The notes: generated by a model not told the origin, from the sequence alone. A stretch of DNA of 64,000 nt from Fibrobacterota bacterium (GCA_023459055.1 JAEWVR010000017.1:1-64000), one strand, 5' to 3'. Positions 7,697 to 17,177 are shown, counted from the stretch's first letter. Made by a program: numbers and translations.

Positions 7697-8149
7697 TTAA
7701 TTGATTGTGTGACTTATAAGACGAGGAGCTTTTACAGTCTCAAGAAATTCATCATAATTGCGTATATAATCATCTTCGTTATATAGTTGAGATGCGAAAA
7801 CAAGAAGTATACAGTTGCTGTTGAATTCCTGCATTGTATGCCATAGATTAGTACCAAGAAAAATACCGTTGTTCGGTTGATCAAGGATAATATTCTGCTC
7901 TCTGTTACCATCATCAAGAGTAACGGTGCACTGTCCATTTAAACAGAACATCACTTGTTCAAGCGATTTGTGTGCATGCTTTCCACGCATAACGTTGCGA
8001 TGATTAATAAGATTATAAATGTAATAGACCCTTTTAATGTCAAATGGAATATTATCCATTTCGTTAGCAACAGACAGAATACCATCATGGCCATCAATAA
8101 TTTTTTGAGTCGATATCCAGTGAGCATTTTTGACATAGATTGTATTCAT
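7697..8149 (-). CDS. dTDP-sugar 3,4-ketoisomerase, FdtA/QdtA-like cupin
   Basis: A 150-residue single-domain cupin of the WxcM/FdtA family. The segment RGKHAHKSLEQ carries the two histidines (H58, H60) that act in FdtA. The block QVMFCLNGQCTVTLDDG and the tail WHTMQEFNSNC are typical of the family. It moves the keto group of dTDP-4-keto-6-deoxyglucose from C4 to C3, feeding the adjacent aminotransferase. It lies 174 bp upstream of that gene on the same strand, so it is probably co-regulated though not tightly coupled. FdtA and QdtA differ in product stereochemistry and cannot be separated here. No ribosome binding site is obvious. Confidence 0.88.
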   Translation of the reverse strand: MNTIYVKNAHWISTQKIIDGHDGILSVANEMDNIPFDIKRVYYIYNLINHRNVMRGKHAHKSLEQVMFCLNGQCTVTLDDGNREQNIILDQPNNGIFLGTNLWHTMQEFNSNCILLVFASQLYNEDDYIRNYDEFLETVKAPRLISHTIN

Positions 8150-8670
8150 ACTATAACCAATCGCGTTTAAAAGAAAATAATCAAGTTCGTTATAAACTTA
8201 ATATAACGAAAAAATTGTGAAAATCAATAAATAATTTAATATGATTACCTGATAATTTGATTCAGATTTTGGATGATGTTTTATAACGCATTTTATATCA
8301 ATTAGTTACGTTTAACAACAAAAAAGCTGTCCTTCAAAATTTTTCGTGGTGTGTTCTAATAAACAACAATAAAGTCTATTGCAAATCTGGAAATATACCA
8401 ATGGAAGATAGTATTATATGTAAACAGTATTTTAAAAATAATTGTATTTTTTTTTAAAAAATGTATTCAGTCAGATTAAATCTGAGAATTCAATTGAATA
8501 CAGTAAATTAAGAAATAAATGATATTTACTAAACATGAATAAACGGTAATGGTATATTTAACAGGACAGGAGAAAGACTATTGGCACAAAGAATTGTGGT
8601 ACAGCGCTGCAGTTTTGTATTTTGGTAATTGTCGTTTACTGATTTGGACACGAAGGCAGGGAACAGGGTC
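8150..8670. other. AT-rich intergenic region, no gene seen
   Basis: This lies between the divergent ketoisomerase gene and a plus-strand envelope gene. It is strongly AT-rich with T and A runs (about 8445-8460). No supported reading frame, hairpin terminator or long repeat was found. The promoter of the sugar operon should lie at its left end. Confidence 0.4.
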
Positions 8671-9174
8671 GTGAATTTTAGAATATTCAACTGCAGAATA
8701 CCAATAAATTTGTTGTTGTTATGCGCACTCACTTTTGCCGGAGAGTTTATTCCTTATATCTCTCCAGGATTAATGCTGGCCTGGAATAGTCGTAAAATTC
8801 AAACAATAAATTTAAAAATCGGTGCAGGCATCGCTTATAATCCATCACAACATCACATCGCCGATATGGGTTTTGTAAATTTGACATTTGGAAAAAGGTC
8901 TTGTATTGAACATACATTCAGCGATCTTGATTACCGTTATCTTGACTTTGAGGGAGGTTTATTCAAGGGCTTTTTTGTGGGAGGCAGCGGAATCGGGCTT
9001 GCATTTTATAAAGAAGAAAACGGAAAAATAACACCAGTACCAAAAGTCGGTTTTTTTGCTGGTGATATATTGTTTGTACGAACGGACATCGTTTTTCGTA
9101 GAGTGAAGAAAGATATTGATGTTGGTGGAATGCTTGTACTGCCGATAAATCAATATGTGTTTAAAGCCTGGTGA
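8671..9174 (+). CDS. Hypothetical exported protein, possible beta-rich membrane protein
   Basis: About 167 residues if the GTG at 8671 is used; AGGG lies about 6 nt upstream. A TTG 14 codons earlier is possible. The N-terminus (RIPINLLLLCALTFAG) looks like a signal peptide. The rest shows alternating hydrophobic and polar residues with many Gly and aromatic residues (VGGSGIGLAFYKEENGK, DIDVGGMLVLPINQYVF), like a small beta-barrel or conserved envelope protein. No family was recognised. Confidence 0.5.
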   Translation: MNFRIFNCRIPINLLLLCALTFAGEFIPYISPGLMLAWNSRKIQTINLKIGAGIAYNPSQHHIADMGFVNLTFGKRSCIEHTFSDLDYRYLDFEGGLFKGFFVGGSGIGLAFYKEENGKITPVPKVGFFAGDILFVRTDIVFRRVKKDIDVGGMLVLPINQYVFKAW

Positions 9175-9275
9175 TCCAGCGGTAAAGTATATCTGCTCAG
9201 AAGTTTAATAAACTGATAGCAACGTATGATTTCTCGAGTTTGCTAATAGCTTATAATCACACTGTTGGCCGGAGG

Positions 9276-10133
9276 CTATTTAAAGTGAAACATTCCGGAG
9301 AATTCCCGATTCCCGGTTGTGACTTTATACCAATAATTACCTGATGGTAATGGTAGTTCCGACAGCTTGATAGTATGGGATCCGGCTGGTAGTGCTCCAC
9401 TCTCCATTTTAAAGAGTTTTTTCCCATTAAGCGAAAATACACTGAGACTGACTGATGTTTCCGATTCAAGTGTGCATTGAAGTACATCACTGTAAATGCT
9501 AGTACTTTTTTTTGTATTGGTAGTGGTGTTACTATGTGAAACCTTTGTTGATGAATAAAAATCTTTCTGCATTGCATTAACAATACGGGCATGAAAGATG
9601 TAGTCGTTGACAGATTTGGCCTCACTGGCATAGTTTAGTCCATAAGGCCAGAAATGAGTTGCATCACCTTTGAGTACGGCTGTGTTATCGTTCGTTAATG
9701 CTTTCAGGGTATCAGTTGCATTCTTACCTGTAAATACACCGTTCACAACGAGATTCTTATAGTTTGAGGTTGTTCCTACTCCAAATACATGTCCCATTTC
9801 ATGCATAGCGGTTGCTGTGACCATATATGCCCTGTTGCTGCCAAAACGGATTGTTCCATTCGAATTACCATCGGCAGTGGCGACTGATGGTTCATAAACT
9901 ATATATAGGTTACGCGAAAGTGACGTATACGTGTTATAAAAGCTTAGGGCAGAATCCATAGCTTTTGTAATTCTTGCGTAGGCGTCAGCCTGATCTGTTG
10001 TCGGATTGGATACTTTGCTAAGAGTATACGTTATGTTTCCTTTTGCAGCCTGAAAGAAATCGAATTGTCCTGCTTGACATATAAATAGTGTGATTGCGGT
10101 GATTAGCATTGTTTGAAAAAGTATTCTATACAT
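9276..10133 (-). CDS. Secreted zinc metalloprotease with C-terminal sorting domain
   Basis: A 285-residue protein: signal peptide (1-21), catalytic domain with H111-E112-x-x-H115-x-x-G118 (AMHEMGHVFGVG), then a C-terminal beta domain (about 215-285; SLSVFSLNGKKLFK, LPSGNYWYKV) like type IX secretion sorting domains used in Bacteroidota and Fibrobacterota. In classic metzincins a third ligand His comes three residues after the Gly (residue 121); here it is Thr, so the third ligand must lie elsewhere, perhaps H159 in DATHFWPYG. The substrate is unknown. The gene is monocistronic and divergent from the metal-efflux cluster. Confidence 0.72.
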   Translation of the reverse strand: MYRILFQTMLITAITLFICQAGQFDFFQAAKGNITYTLSKVSNPTTDQADAYARITKAMDSALSFYNTYTSLSRNLYIVYEPSVATADGNSNGTIRFGSNRAYMVTATAMHEMGHVFGVGTTSNYKNLVVNGVFTGKNATDTLKALTNDNTAVLKGDATHFWPYGLNYASEAKSVNDYIFHARIVNAMQKDFYSSTKVSHSNTTTNTKKSTSIYSDVLQCTLESETSVSLSVFSLNGKKLFKMESGALPAGSHTIKLSELPLPSGNYWYKVTTGNREFSGMFHFK

Positions 10134-10392
10134 AAAGGTCCCAAGTATAATGTTAAGAAAAACTATCGATAAAGATTATACAACAAGTATTTTATGTGTG
10201 ATTTATCACTGTTCTAAATAATAAACTGTATACTTAGTAGTCGTAAATCAGGTTAAGGTTGAAAACAATTTTACAACCACTCATAATAACATAATGAAAA
10301 AAAGGCGGAAATTCATTATAAAATTAAGTTAAGTTGGACGTAACCTGATTTTGAGGTCCGGTTGAAAATATATCTGAAAAGATAAGCAATAA

Positions 10393-10839
10393 ATGGTATT
10401 ATATATACGAATAAATACAATGAAGAAATTGAATAAAAACACGGTTTTTAAGCACGTAAATATGTTTAACACATTAATTTCTCTATCATTAATTGTAGTA
10501 CTCGGTTTATCCGGATCGTTAGTTTCTTGTATTGATGATCACGGAAATGTCGGGGAGATCCGCTCGTTATTTTCTGACTGTGATAGTCATTCATGTGAAA
10601 GCAGTGTACATTCATGTGATACAAGTCAATGTGAACATAATAGATGTACTGATCAACAGATTACCTCGACACAGTCTCTACAGCGGGTTCGGGATTATGT
10701 TATTACCAATGATATTGTTTACCGTTCGCACAACTCGATCCAGTGTGCAATATGTTCTTCATTGATAAAAAGTATTATTTCTTTTGATTCTCCACGAAAA
10801 TACCTTCATAAGCAGAATCTTCAGGTTTTACGAATCTGA
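10393..10839 (+). CDS. Cys/His-rich exported small protein, metal-cluster associated
   Basis: A 148-residue protein (or 139 from the Met at 10420). A hydrophobic segment LISLSLIVVLGLSGSLVSC suggests a signal or lipoprotein anchor with Cys near residue 46. It is followed by a metal-binding-looking stretch of alternating Cys and His (DCDSHSCESSVHSCDTSQCE, then HNRC) and a late CAIC pair. It precedes the RND metal-efflux genes on the same strand by 214 bp, suggesting periplasmic metal binding or sensing. No named family was recognised. No strong ribosome binding site helps to choose the start. Confidence 0.6.
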   Translation: MVLYIRINTMKKLNKNTVFKHVNMFNTLISLSLIVVLGLSGSLVSCIDDHGNVGEIRSLFSDCDSHSCESSVHSCDTSQCEHNRCTDQQITSTQSLQRVRDYVITNDIVYRSHNSIQCAICSSLIKSIISFDSPRKYLHKQNLQVLRI

Positions 10840-11053
10840 AAAATCCTCATTAAAAATTATACAAAAACGATTGTTATGGATACCATCTGCATGTAATAGC
10901 TGTGTAAGGTCTATTGTATTTACTCTGATATTGTAATGCAGAAACATTTAGAATTCAGAATAGTCTGATGCAGTTATATGTAAAATGTATCCTCAAATAA
11001 ATAATTATCTGTAATTATAGTGTGAACGATTACAATGATAAGGAGTTTACCTG

Positions 11054-12271
11054 ATGGGAGTCGTACGTCTGATACCTATATATAGTGTATTATTGTCAGG
11101 AGTATTAGTTTTTGGAGATAACAAAATTTCTTTTACAGATGCAGTTAATAAACTTATACCAGAAAACCCATTGATTTCAGCAATTGACAGCGAAATAAAG
11201 GGTCTGGATACATTACGTTCCAAATCAAAACAGCATCTGGATCCAAATGTGTCAACGTCAGTTGATTGTATCGGTTTAAATGAGTTTGGTTTCGGTATTG
11301 AACAGACTTTTGAGCGAGGTATAAAGCAACGTATCCGAAAGGAACTTTTTGGAAAAAAAATTGATCTAAAAAAAATGGAGAAGATCCGACTGGAACATGT
11401 ACTACAAATTGAAGCATCCAGGCGTTATCTGCCTGTGCTGTTTGGGTTACAAAAAGTTCAAATTGTTGATTCTATAATTGCAGAGAGTCTCATTCTTGAT
11501 ACACTGATACAAAGGTACGTTGATGCAGGAGCAATAATGCATACGGATGCCCTGAAAGCAAAACTTGACCTTGAAAAATACCGTATGCAACGTTTTGATT
11601 TGATGATGGATGTTGAGCGTGCCCGTGCCCACTTTTGTAGTTTGTCACCAGCAGACTCTGCATTATTAATGTCTGTTGATGCTTCAATTAATGAGAATTT
11701 TGTATTACCAGACATAAAGCAAATTGCTGCTAATCTGGAAAAAAGTTACGGATATGAGATAGTCAATACGGAGTGTACAATAATTGATACTGAAAAAAAA
11801 CTTGTCAAAGCAGAAGCAAAAAAAGATCTGACAATTGGTCTTGAATACACCAGAAACAGGACTGAAAGAGAGAATTCGATTACTGCAGAAGTAAGTATTG
11901 ACCTTCCGTTATTCAGGAATGTCGACCGTGAACAGGCTGATCTAGAACATCAGAAGAATGCTTTACGATCACGTTATAAAAGTGAGATGACTACGGCGCT
12001 TGGTGAAATCAGTAATATTTTCAGGCAAATATCGATGTTGGAAAAGAAAAATAAAATGATCTGTGATACGATTATTCCATCACTGATAAAACAATACAAT
12101 ACGTATGTGTCAATATACAAAGAGGGAAAAGGATCGTTTCGTGATATATCGGAAATCAGGATGGAACTGCTTGATTATAAGATGGAATTACTTGATAACG
12201 AAATGAATAGTACAATGCTTGCCATTGATGCAGCAGAAAAGTCAGGAATTAAACCGGAAGTATTAAAGTAA
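11054..12271 (+). CDS. TolC-like outer membrane channel of metal RND efflux system
   Basis: A 405-residue outer membrane efflux protein. It has a short signal peptide (to about residue 22), then helical repeats with internal duplication (LILDTLIQRYVDAGAIMHTD in the first half, YNTYVSIYKEGKGSFRDISE in the second), the hallmark of TolC/CusC proteins. It forms the exit duct for the adaptor-pump complex encoded just downstream. AAGGAG lies 9 nt before the ATG. The gap to the adaptor gene is 18 bp, so it is the first clear gene of the operon. Confidence 0.85.
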   Translation: MGVVRLIPIYSVLLSGVLVFGDNKISFTDAVNKLIPENPLISAIDSEIKGLDTLRSKSKQHLDPNVSTSVDCIGLNEFGFGIEQTFERGIKQRIRKELFGKKIDLKKMEKIRLEHVLQIEASRRYLPVLFGLQKVQIVDSIIAESLILDTLIQRYVDAGAIMHTDALKAKLDLEKYRMQRFDLMMDVERARAHFCSLSPADSALLMSVDASINENFVLPDIKQIAANLEKSYGYEIVNTECTIIDTEKKLVKAEAKKDLTIGLEYTRNRTERENSITAEVSIDLPLFRNVDREQADLEHQKNALRSRYKSEMTTALGEISNIFRQISMLEKKNKMICDTIIPSLIKQYNTYVSIYKEGKGSFRDISEIRMELLDYKMELLDNEMNSTMLAIDAAEKSGIKPEVLK

Positions 12272-12289
12272 CAAGGGAGTAAAGGATAT

Positions 12290-13396
12290 ATGCGATTATT
12301 AAAAGTCATGGTATTTGTTGTCCTCGGAATACTGTTTATTGGATGCGGAAATGATAAAAAAGATCACAAAGATGACGATGGTCATGATCATAGTGCTCAT
12401 GCACATGAAACCAGTAGTGTATCAGACGGTGAAAGTAAAGATGATGCACATGCAGGGCATAATCATAGTGACGAAGTTGAAAGCAAAGAAATGGATGATG
12501 GTCACGGACATGGTAATGCAGATGAACATGCATCACATGCCGGAGAAGAAAAGGATATTCATGCCAATGAGATTACGCTTAGTGATACAGCGGTAAAACT
12601 TGCCGGAATTGTTGTCAGTGAGGCAGCCGTAGGTAGCATAAAAGAGAAAATAGTTTTAAATGGTGAGATATCATTTAATGAAGAGAAAATGATACATGTT
12701 ACACCACGATTCAGTGGTATTGCTAAAGAGGCAAAATATAATATTGGTGATTTTGTAAATGCTGGTGACATTGTTGCTGTGATTGAAAGCAATGAAAGCA
12801 TGTCACACTATTCTTGTAAGTCATCTATTGCCGGGTGGGTTATAAAAAAGCATATTGTTCCCGGGGAACATGTATCAAGTGATGAAAGTATTTATGTGAT
12901 TGCAGATATGAATACCGTTTGGGTAAACTTGTCGGTATATATCAAGGATGCGCACAAGGTAAATGTTGGTCAAAAAGTAATACTTACCATGTCGGGAAAC
13001 AATTTAACAACTGAAGGGGTTATCAGATACATTACACCGATGATTGACTCAGAAACAAGAAGAGTGACCGCACGTGTTGTTTTACCAAATCCAAAAAAGG
13101 TGTGGCGGCCAGGTGCCTTTGTAAATGCAACTGTACAAAGCGGTAACGGAGCGATGGGGGTACTTGTAAAAAAAGAGGCTGTTCAAATTGTTAATGACAA
13201 AGCGGTAGTTTTTATAGAAGAGAAGAAGAATACATACAGGCAGGTGAGTGTTGAGACTGGTGAAAGTGATTCAGATAATATTGTTATTCTTCAGGGGATA
13301 ACGAATGGAACACGGTATGTCAGTAATGGCGCATTTGAATTAAAGGCTCAGATTGTAACATCAGCACTTGGTGAACACGCAGGACATAACCATTGA
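12290..13396 (+). CDS. His-rich RND periplasmic adaptor (membrane fusion protein)
   Basis: A 368-residue CusB/CzcB-type adaptor. A lipobox ends at C19 (ILFIGC). Residues about 24-110 are a His/Asp-rich tail (DDDGHDHSAHAHE, DGHGHGNADEHASHA), followed by the barrel-sandwich hybrid and beta-barrel regions (IVLNGEISFNEEKMIHVTPR, VNLSVYIKDAHKVNVGQKV). The C-terminus ends GEHAGHNH, another metal-binding patch. It links the pump to the channel and probably hands over metal. It sits between channel and pump genes with gaps of 18 and 16 bp. Confidence 0.9.
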   Translation: MRLLKVMVFVVLGILFIGCGNDKKDHKDDDGHDHSAHAHETSSVSDGESKDDAHAGHNHSDEVESKEMDDGHGHGNADEHASHAGEEKDIHANEITLSDTAVKLAGIVVSEAAVGSIKEKIVLNGEISFNEEKMIHVTPRFSGIAKEAKYNIGDFVNAGDIVAVIESNESMSHYSCKSSIAGWVIKKHIVPGEHVSSDESIYVIADMNTVWVNLSVYIKDAHKVNVGQKVILTMSGNNLTTEGVIRYITPMIDSETRRVTARVVLPNPKKVWRPGAFVNATVQSGNGAMGVLVKKEAVQIVNDKAVVFIEEKKNTYRQVSVETGESDSDNIVILQGITNGTRYVSNGAFELKAQIVTSALGEHAGHNH

Positions 13397-13412
13397 GAGG
13401 ACAAAAGTAACG

Positions 13413-16400
13413 ATGAACACTTTATTTATAATAAGTCTCAGAAACCGGCTTCTTATAGTATTGTCAATGATCGCAGTTCTTGTATTTGGAGCGTATCATT
13501 ACAAAAACCTTCCTACTGATGCATTTCCGGATATTTCTCCGGTAATGGTACCGATTTTTGCCGAAGTTCACGGTATGGCACCAGAAGAGGTAGAACGGTT
13601 GATTACATTTCCTATTGAATCTGCTATGAACGGATTGCCGGGTGTAAAGCAGGTGAAATCAACATCAGCTTTTGGAATGGCGGTAATATATGTTTATTTT
13701 AATGATAATGTTAACATGTATTTCGCTCGTCAGATTGTATCCGAACGATTGTCGTCAGCAGAGCTGCCTGAGCTGGAGGAACGTCCATCACTGGGGCCAA
13801 TCTCAAGTGGTCTTGGTGAAGTATTTATGTACTATCTCACTGCAGGTTCAAAAATAAATACGGGCGGAAAGGACACTTTATCGTATTTACGTGAGGTAAA
13901 TGACTGGATTGTAAAATATCAGCTTCAATCGGTTCAGGGTGTTACAGAAATACTCTCTATGGGCGGGTATGTATTGCAATACCAGGTAAAAGTAAATCCT
14001 GATGCCTTGACAAAATACGGTGTTGCACTTGATGAAGTCGTTTCTGCTATTACGTCAAATAACAGAAATACAGGTGGACAGTTTATTGTAACCGGTGCCG
14101 AGGAATACCTCGTTCGAGGTGTTGGATTATATAATAGGTTGAGTGATTTGAAACAAACGCAGATTAAAACTATTAAAGGTATTCCGGTACGTATTGGTGA
14201 TGTTGCAGATGTGGTTTACGGAAAAGAGACCCGGCGAGGTGTAGTTACCATTAATGGTACCGATGAAGTCGTGGCTGGAATTGTAATGAAACTTTATGGC
14301 ACCAATACATCGAAGGTAATCGAAAAACTCAATAATAAAATACCTGAACTGGAAAGATCATTACCACCTGGTGTAAAGCTTGTACCATATTACAGCCAGA
14401 ATGTACTTGTTGACAAAGCAATTTCCACAGTAACGAGTGCACTATGGCAGGGTGGGTTGCTGGTAATACTTGTTCTCATAGTGTTCTTAGGAAATGTTCG
14501 GAGTGCATTCATTGTGGCACTTTCACTTCCGGTTTGTGCAATGATAGCGTTCATAACAATGGGTATTACCAATATGTCGGCAAATCTAATGTCACTTGGT
14601 GGGATTGCTATTGCTATCGGAATGCTTGGTGATGCATCAATCGTTATTGTTGAAAATATCAATAGGCATCTATCAGAAAGAAAGTACAAGCAGCAGAGTG
14701 TTGCTGAAACTATTATCTCCGCAGGTAACGAAGTGGCTCGTCCCATACTGTTTTCTGTTGGTATAATAATAATTGTATTTCTGCCAATATTAACACTTGA
14801 GGGTGTTGAAGGTAAGATGTTTAAGCCAATGGCATATACAATTATTTTCGCACTTGCAGGGTCTCTTGTTGCAGCAATATTTTTTGCTCCAGTTCTGTCT
14901 TCACTGCTTGTTGGTAAAAAAGCTGCCCGTGAAATGAAGCTGCTTGGTCTTGCAAAAGAACTTTACAAAAAAATTCTCATACAACTGATCCGGTATAAAG
15001 TAGTTGTTATTGCTGTTACATGTGTGCTGTTCATACTTTCCTTGACAATGATTCCGAAACTTGGAACAGAGTTTATTCCAACGCTTGAGGAAGGTGCGAT
15101 TCAGTTGAATGTCACTATGGCTCCCTCGATATCACTTGTAAAAGCCACGGAGACAATCATGAAGATTGAACGTATTATCAAAGAACTCGGAGATGTTGAT
15201 AAAACGATAGGTAAGATAGGAAGACCGGAAGCAGGAAGTCATCCTCACCCTGTAAATACTGCACATATTCAGATTATGCTAAAACCGCAGAAAGAATGGG
15301 AACAATTTCAAACCAAGCAGGAAATCATTGATGCAATAAATAAGCGGCTTAAAGAGTATCCTGGTATCCAGTTGAATTTTTCACAACCAATACAAAATAT
15401 GTTTGATGAGCTTTTATCAGGTGTTAAAACGCAACTTGCAATAAAGGTTCATGGCGAGGATATCATGGTGCTTAAGAGTATTGCTGAGGAGGTAAAAGAG
15501 TACATTGAAGGAGTTGATGGACTTGTTGATCTTGCAACGGAACAGAGTTATGGTCAACCTCAGCTTCAGATCAATGTCGATCGCGATGCGTGTACACGGT
15601 ATGGTGTCAATGTTGATGATATTTTGACAATTGTTGAGGTGGCCATTGGTGGTGAAGTAGTAGATCAGGTGTTTCTTGATGCACGCCGGTTTGGTATAGA
15701 GGTACGGTATGATGAACATTTCAGAAGCACGAAAGAGGATATAGAAAATATTCTTGTAACATCAGCGGATGGTTTGCAGATTCCTTTATCACAGGTTGCA
15801 CGTGTCAATAACTACCTTGGACCGATCCAGATCAACAGGGAAAATAATCAGCGTCGATGGAATGTAACGGCAAATGTACGGGGAAGAGATCTGGGAGGTG
15901 TTGTTGAGGATATCCGGACTATTATTGACCAAAAAATAAAACTCCCGGCCGGGTATCATATTGTGTATGGTGGACAATTTGAGAATCAGCAGCGTGCAAT
16001 GAAAAAACTTGGAATAATAGTTCCTGTTGCACTGGCACTAATTTTTCTTTTGCTATTTATGTCGCTTAAATCTCTGAGAAGTGCAGTGTTGATCTATCTC
16101 AATGTGCCACTTGCACTTATTGGTGGAATACTGGGACTGTACTTTACAAAAGAATATCTTTCTGTACCAGCCGCTATCGGATTTATTGCATTGTTTGGAA
16201 TAGCAGTACAGAATGGCCTTGTACTGGTATCATATATCAATCAACTCAGGGATGAGGGGGTTGCTACCCGTGATGCCGTACTGCAGGCATGTTCGTTACG
16301 TTTGAGACCAGTCCTTATGACTGCGTTTACAACAGTCCTAGGGCTGATTCCGATGTTGTTTAGCAGCGGTATCGGTGCTGAAGTGCAACGGCCTCTTGCT

Positions 16401-16514
16401 ACTGTTGTTGTCTATGGACTGATTTCATCAACATTTCTCACACTGGTACTGATTCCTGTATTATACGAATGGTTTGCGCCAAAAATTGTTGTGGATACTA
16501 CAAGTGCTGTTTAA
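13413..16514 (+). CDS. Heavy-metal RND efflux pump, CzcA/CusA family
   Basis: A 1033-residue proton-driven inner membrane pump of normal family length. The start at 13413 gives MNTLFIISLRNRLLIVL, the standard first transmembrane helix. TM4 reads AIGMLGD with D407 and E414 (VEN), matching the proton-relay residues, but the first acidic residue of CzcA is Ala401, as in Cu/Ag pumps. The later periplasmic part (QPIQNMFDELLSGVKTQ) reads like CzcA, and the three Met of the CusA cleft appear replaced. His610 and His612 (SHPHP) lie near that cleft. Metal specificity is therefore unclear. Confidence 0.93.
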   Translation: MNTLFIISLRNRLLIVLSMIAVLVFGAYHYKNLPTDAFPDISPVMVPIFAEVHGMAPEEVERLITFPIESAMNGLPGVKQVKSTSAFGMAVIYVYFNDNVNMYFARQIVSERLSSAELPELEERPSLGPISSGLGEVFMYYLTAGSKINTGGKDTLSYLREVNDWIVKYQLQSVQGVTEILSMGGYVLQYQVKVNPDALTKYGVALDEVVSAITSNNRNTGGQFIVTGAEEYLVRGVGLYNRLSDLKQTQIKTIKGIPVRIGDVADVVYGKETRRGVVTINGTDEVVAGIVMKLYGTNTSKVIEKLNNKIPELERSLPPGVKLVPYYSQNVLVDKAISTVTSALWQGGLLVILVLIVFLGNVRSAFIVALSLPVCAMIAFITMGITNMSANLMSLGGIAIAIGMLGDASIVIVENINRHLSERKYKQQSVAETIISAGNEVARPILFSVGIIIIVFLPILTLEGVEGKMFKPMAYTIIFALAGSLVAAIFFAPVLSSLLVGKKAAREMKLLGLAKELYKKILIQLIRYKVVVIAVTCVLFILSLTMIPKLGTEFIPTLEEGAIQLNVTMAPSISLVKATETIMKIERIIKELGDVDKTIGKIGRPEAGSHPHPVNTAHIQIMLKPQKEWEQFQTKQEIIDAINKRLKEYPGIQLNFSQPIQNMFDELLSGVKTQLAIKVHGEDIMVLKSIAEEVKEYIEGVDGLVDLATEQSYGQPQLQINVDRDACTRYGVNVDDILTIVEVAIGGEVVDQVFLDARRFGIEVRYDEHFRSTKEDIENILVTSADGLQIPLSQVARVNNYLGPIQINRENNQRRWNVTANVRGRDLGGVVEDIRTIIDQKIKLPAGYHIVYGGQFENQQRAMKKLGIIVPVALALIFLLLFMSLKSLRSAVLIYLNVPLALIGGILGLYFTKEYLSVPAAIGFIALFGIAVQNGLVLVSYINQLRDEGVATRDAVLQACSLRLRPVLMTAFTTVLGLIPMLFSSGIGAEVQRPLATVVVYGLISSTFLTLVLIPVLYEWFAPKIVVDTTSAV

Positions 16515-16546
16515 AAGCAGTAATATTAAAAAGAAAGAATAACGAT

Positions 16547-16888
16547 ATGAAAAAAGTAGAGGCATTTATTAAATCTGCACGTCTTCATGATGTTATCGAA
16601 AGACTGCATGAAATCGACGGGCTTACCGGAGCAAGTGTGTTTCCGGTAAGAGGTTTCGGAAGAAGCAGAAACAATATCGGACCGGTACACATAGTTGACA
16701 GTACGATCGGGTCTGTTCCTCATGTAAAGCTTGAAGTGTTTTGTGTTGATAAACTATTGGATGCGGTTACAACAGCAATAGTTGAGAGCGCCCACAGCGG
16801 ATTGCGTGCTGATGGAAAAGTGTATGTTTCAAATGTTGATGAAGCGATACGGATTAGTACCGGAGAATACGGGGATTCTGCGGTTTGA
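16547..16888 (+). CDS. PII-like signalling protein of metal-efflux operon
   Basis: A 113-residue protein with the PII fold signature: MKKVEAFIKSARLHDVIERL at the start, the GLTGASVFPVRGFGRSR loop, and the C-terminal SGLRADGKVYVSNVDEAIRI resembling the GDGKIFV block of GlnB. The T-loop is short and the uridylylation tyrosine of GlnB is not evident. PII-like proteins occur in metal RND operons, where a metal- or nucleotide-sensing role is proposed. It follows the pump gene by 32 bp in the same operon. The ATG at 16547 is preferred over longer frames because AAGAAAG precedes it. Confidence 0.82.
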   Translation: MKKVEAFIKSARLHDVIERLHEIDGLTGASVFPVRGFGRSRNNIGPVHIVDSTIGSVPHVKLEVFCVDKLLDAVTTAIVESAHSGLRADGKVYVSNVDEAIRISTGEYGDSAV

Positions 16889-17009
16889 TAAGAAGCGTGG
16901 TAGAATTGAGTATTTTCTTAGCATGTCAGTGATTATTGTACACTGTTATACTATGATAAATGATTAAATAAATTCAGGAGTAACTTTAAACATTTAAAAA
17001 GGGAGTTCT

Positions 17010-17177
17010 ATGGTACGTAAGTCATTATGTATGGTACTTGCATTGTGTATAGTCGGTGTTGTTGCATTTTCGGGATGTGAGAAAAAAGTATCCGCAGATA
17101 AGGCAAAATCAGAGCATCATGAAAATGATGGTCATGATCATAGCGCGCATAGTAAACATGATGGTCATAACCATTGA
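17010..17177 (+). CDS. Small His-rich lipoprotein, metal binding
   Basis: A 55-residue protein. The N-terminus MVRKSLCMVLALCIVGVVAF leads to a lipobox FSGC, giving a mature peptide of about 32 residues with ten His, including HHENDGHDHSAHSKHDGHNH. The same words (DGHDHSAH and a GHNH-like end) occur in the adaptor of this cluster, suggesting shared metal-binding function or duplication. AAAAAGGGAG lies just before the ATG. It is 121 bp after the PII-like gene, probably in or next to the same operon. It could act as a periplasmic metal sink or donor. Confidence 0.78.
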   Translation: MVRKSLCMVLALCIVGVVAFSGCEKKVSADKAKSEHHENDGHDHSAHSKHDGHNH

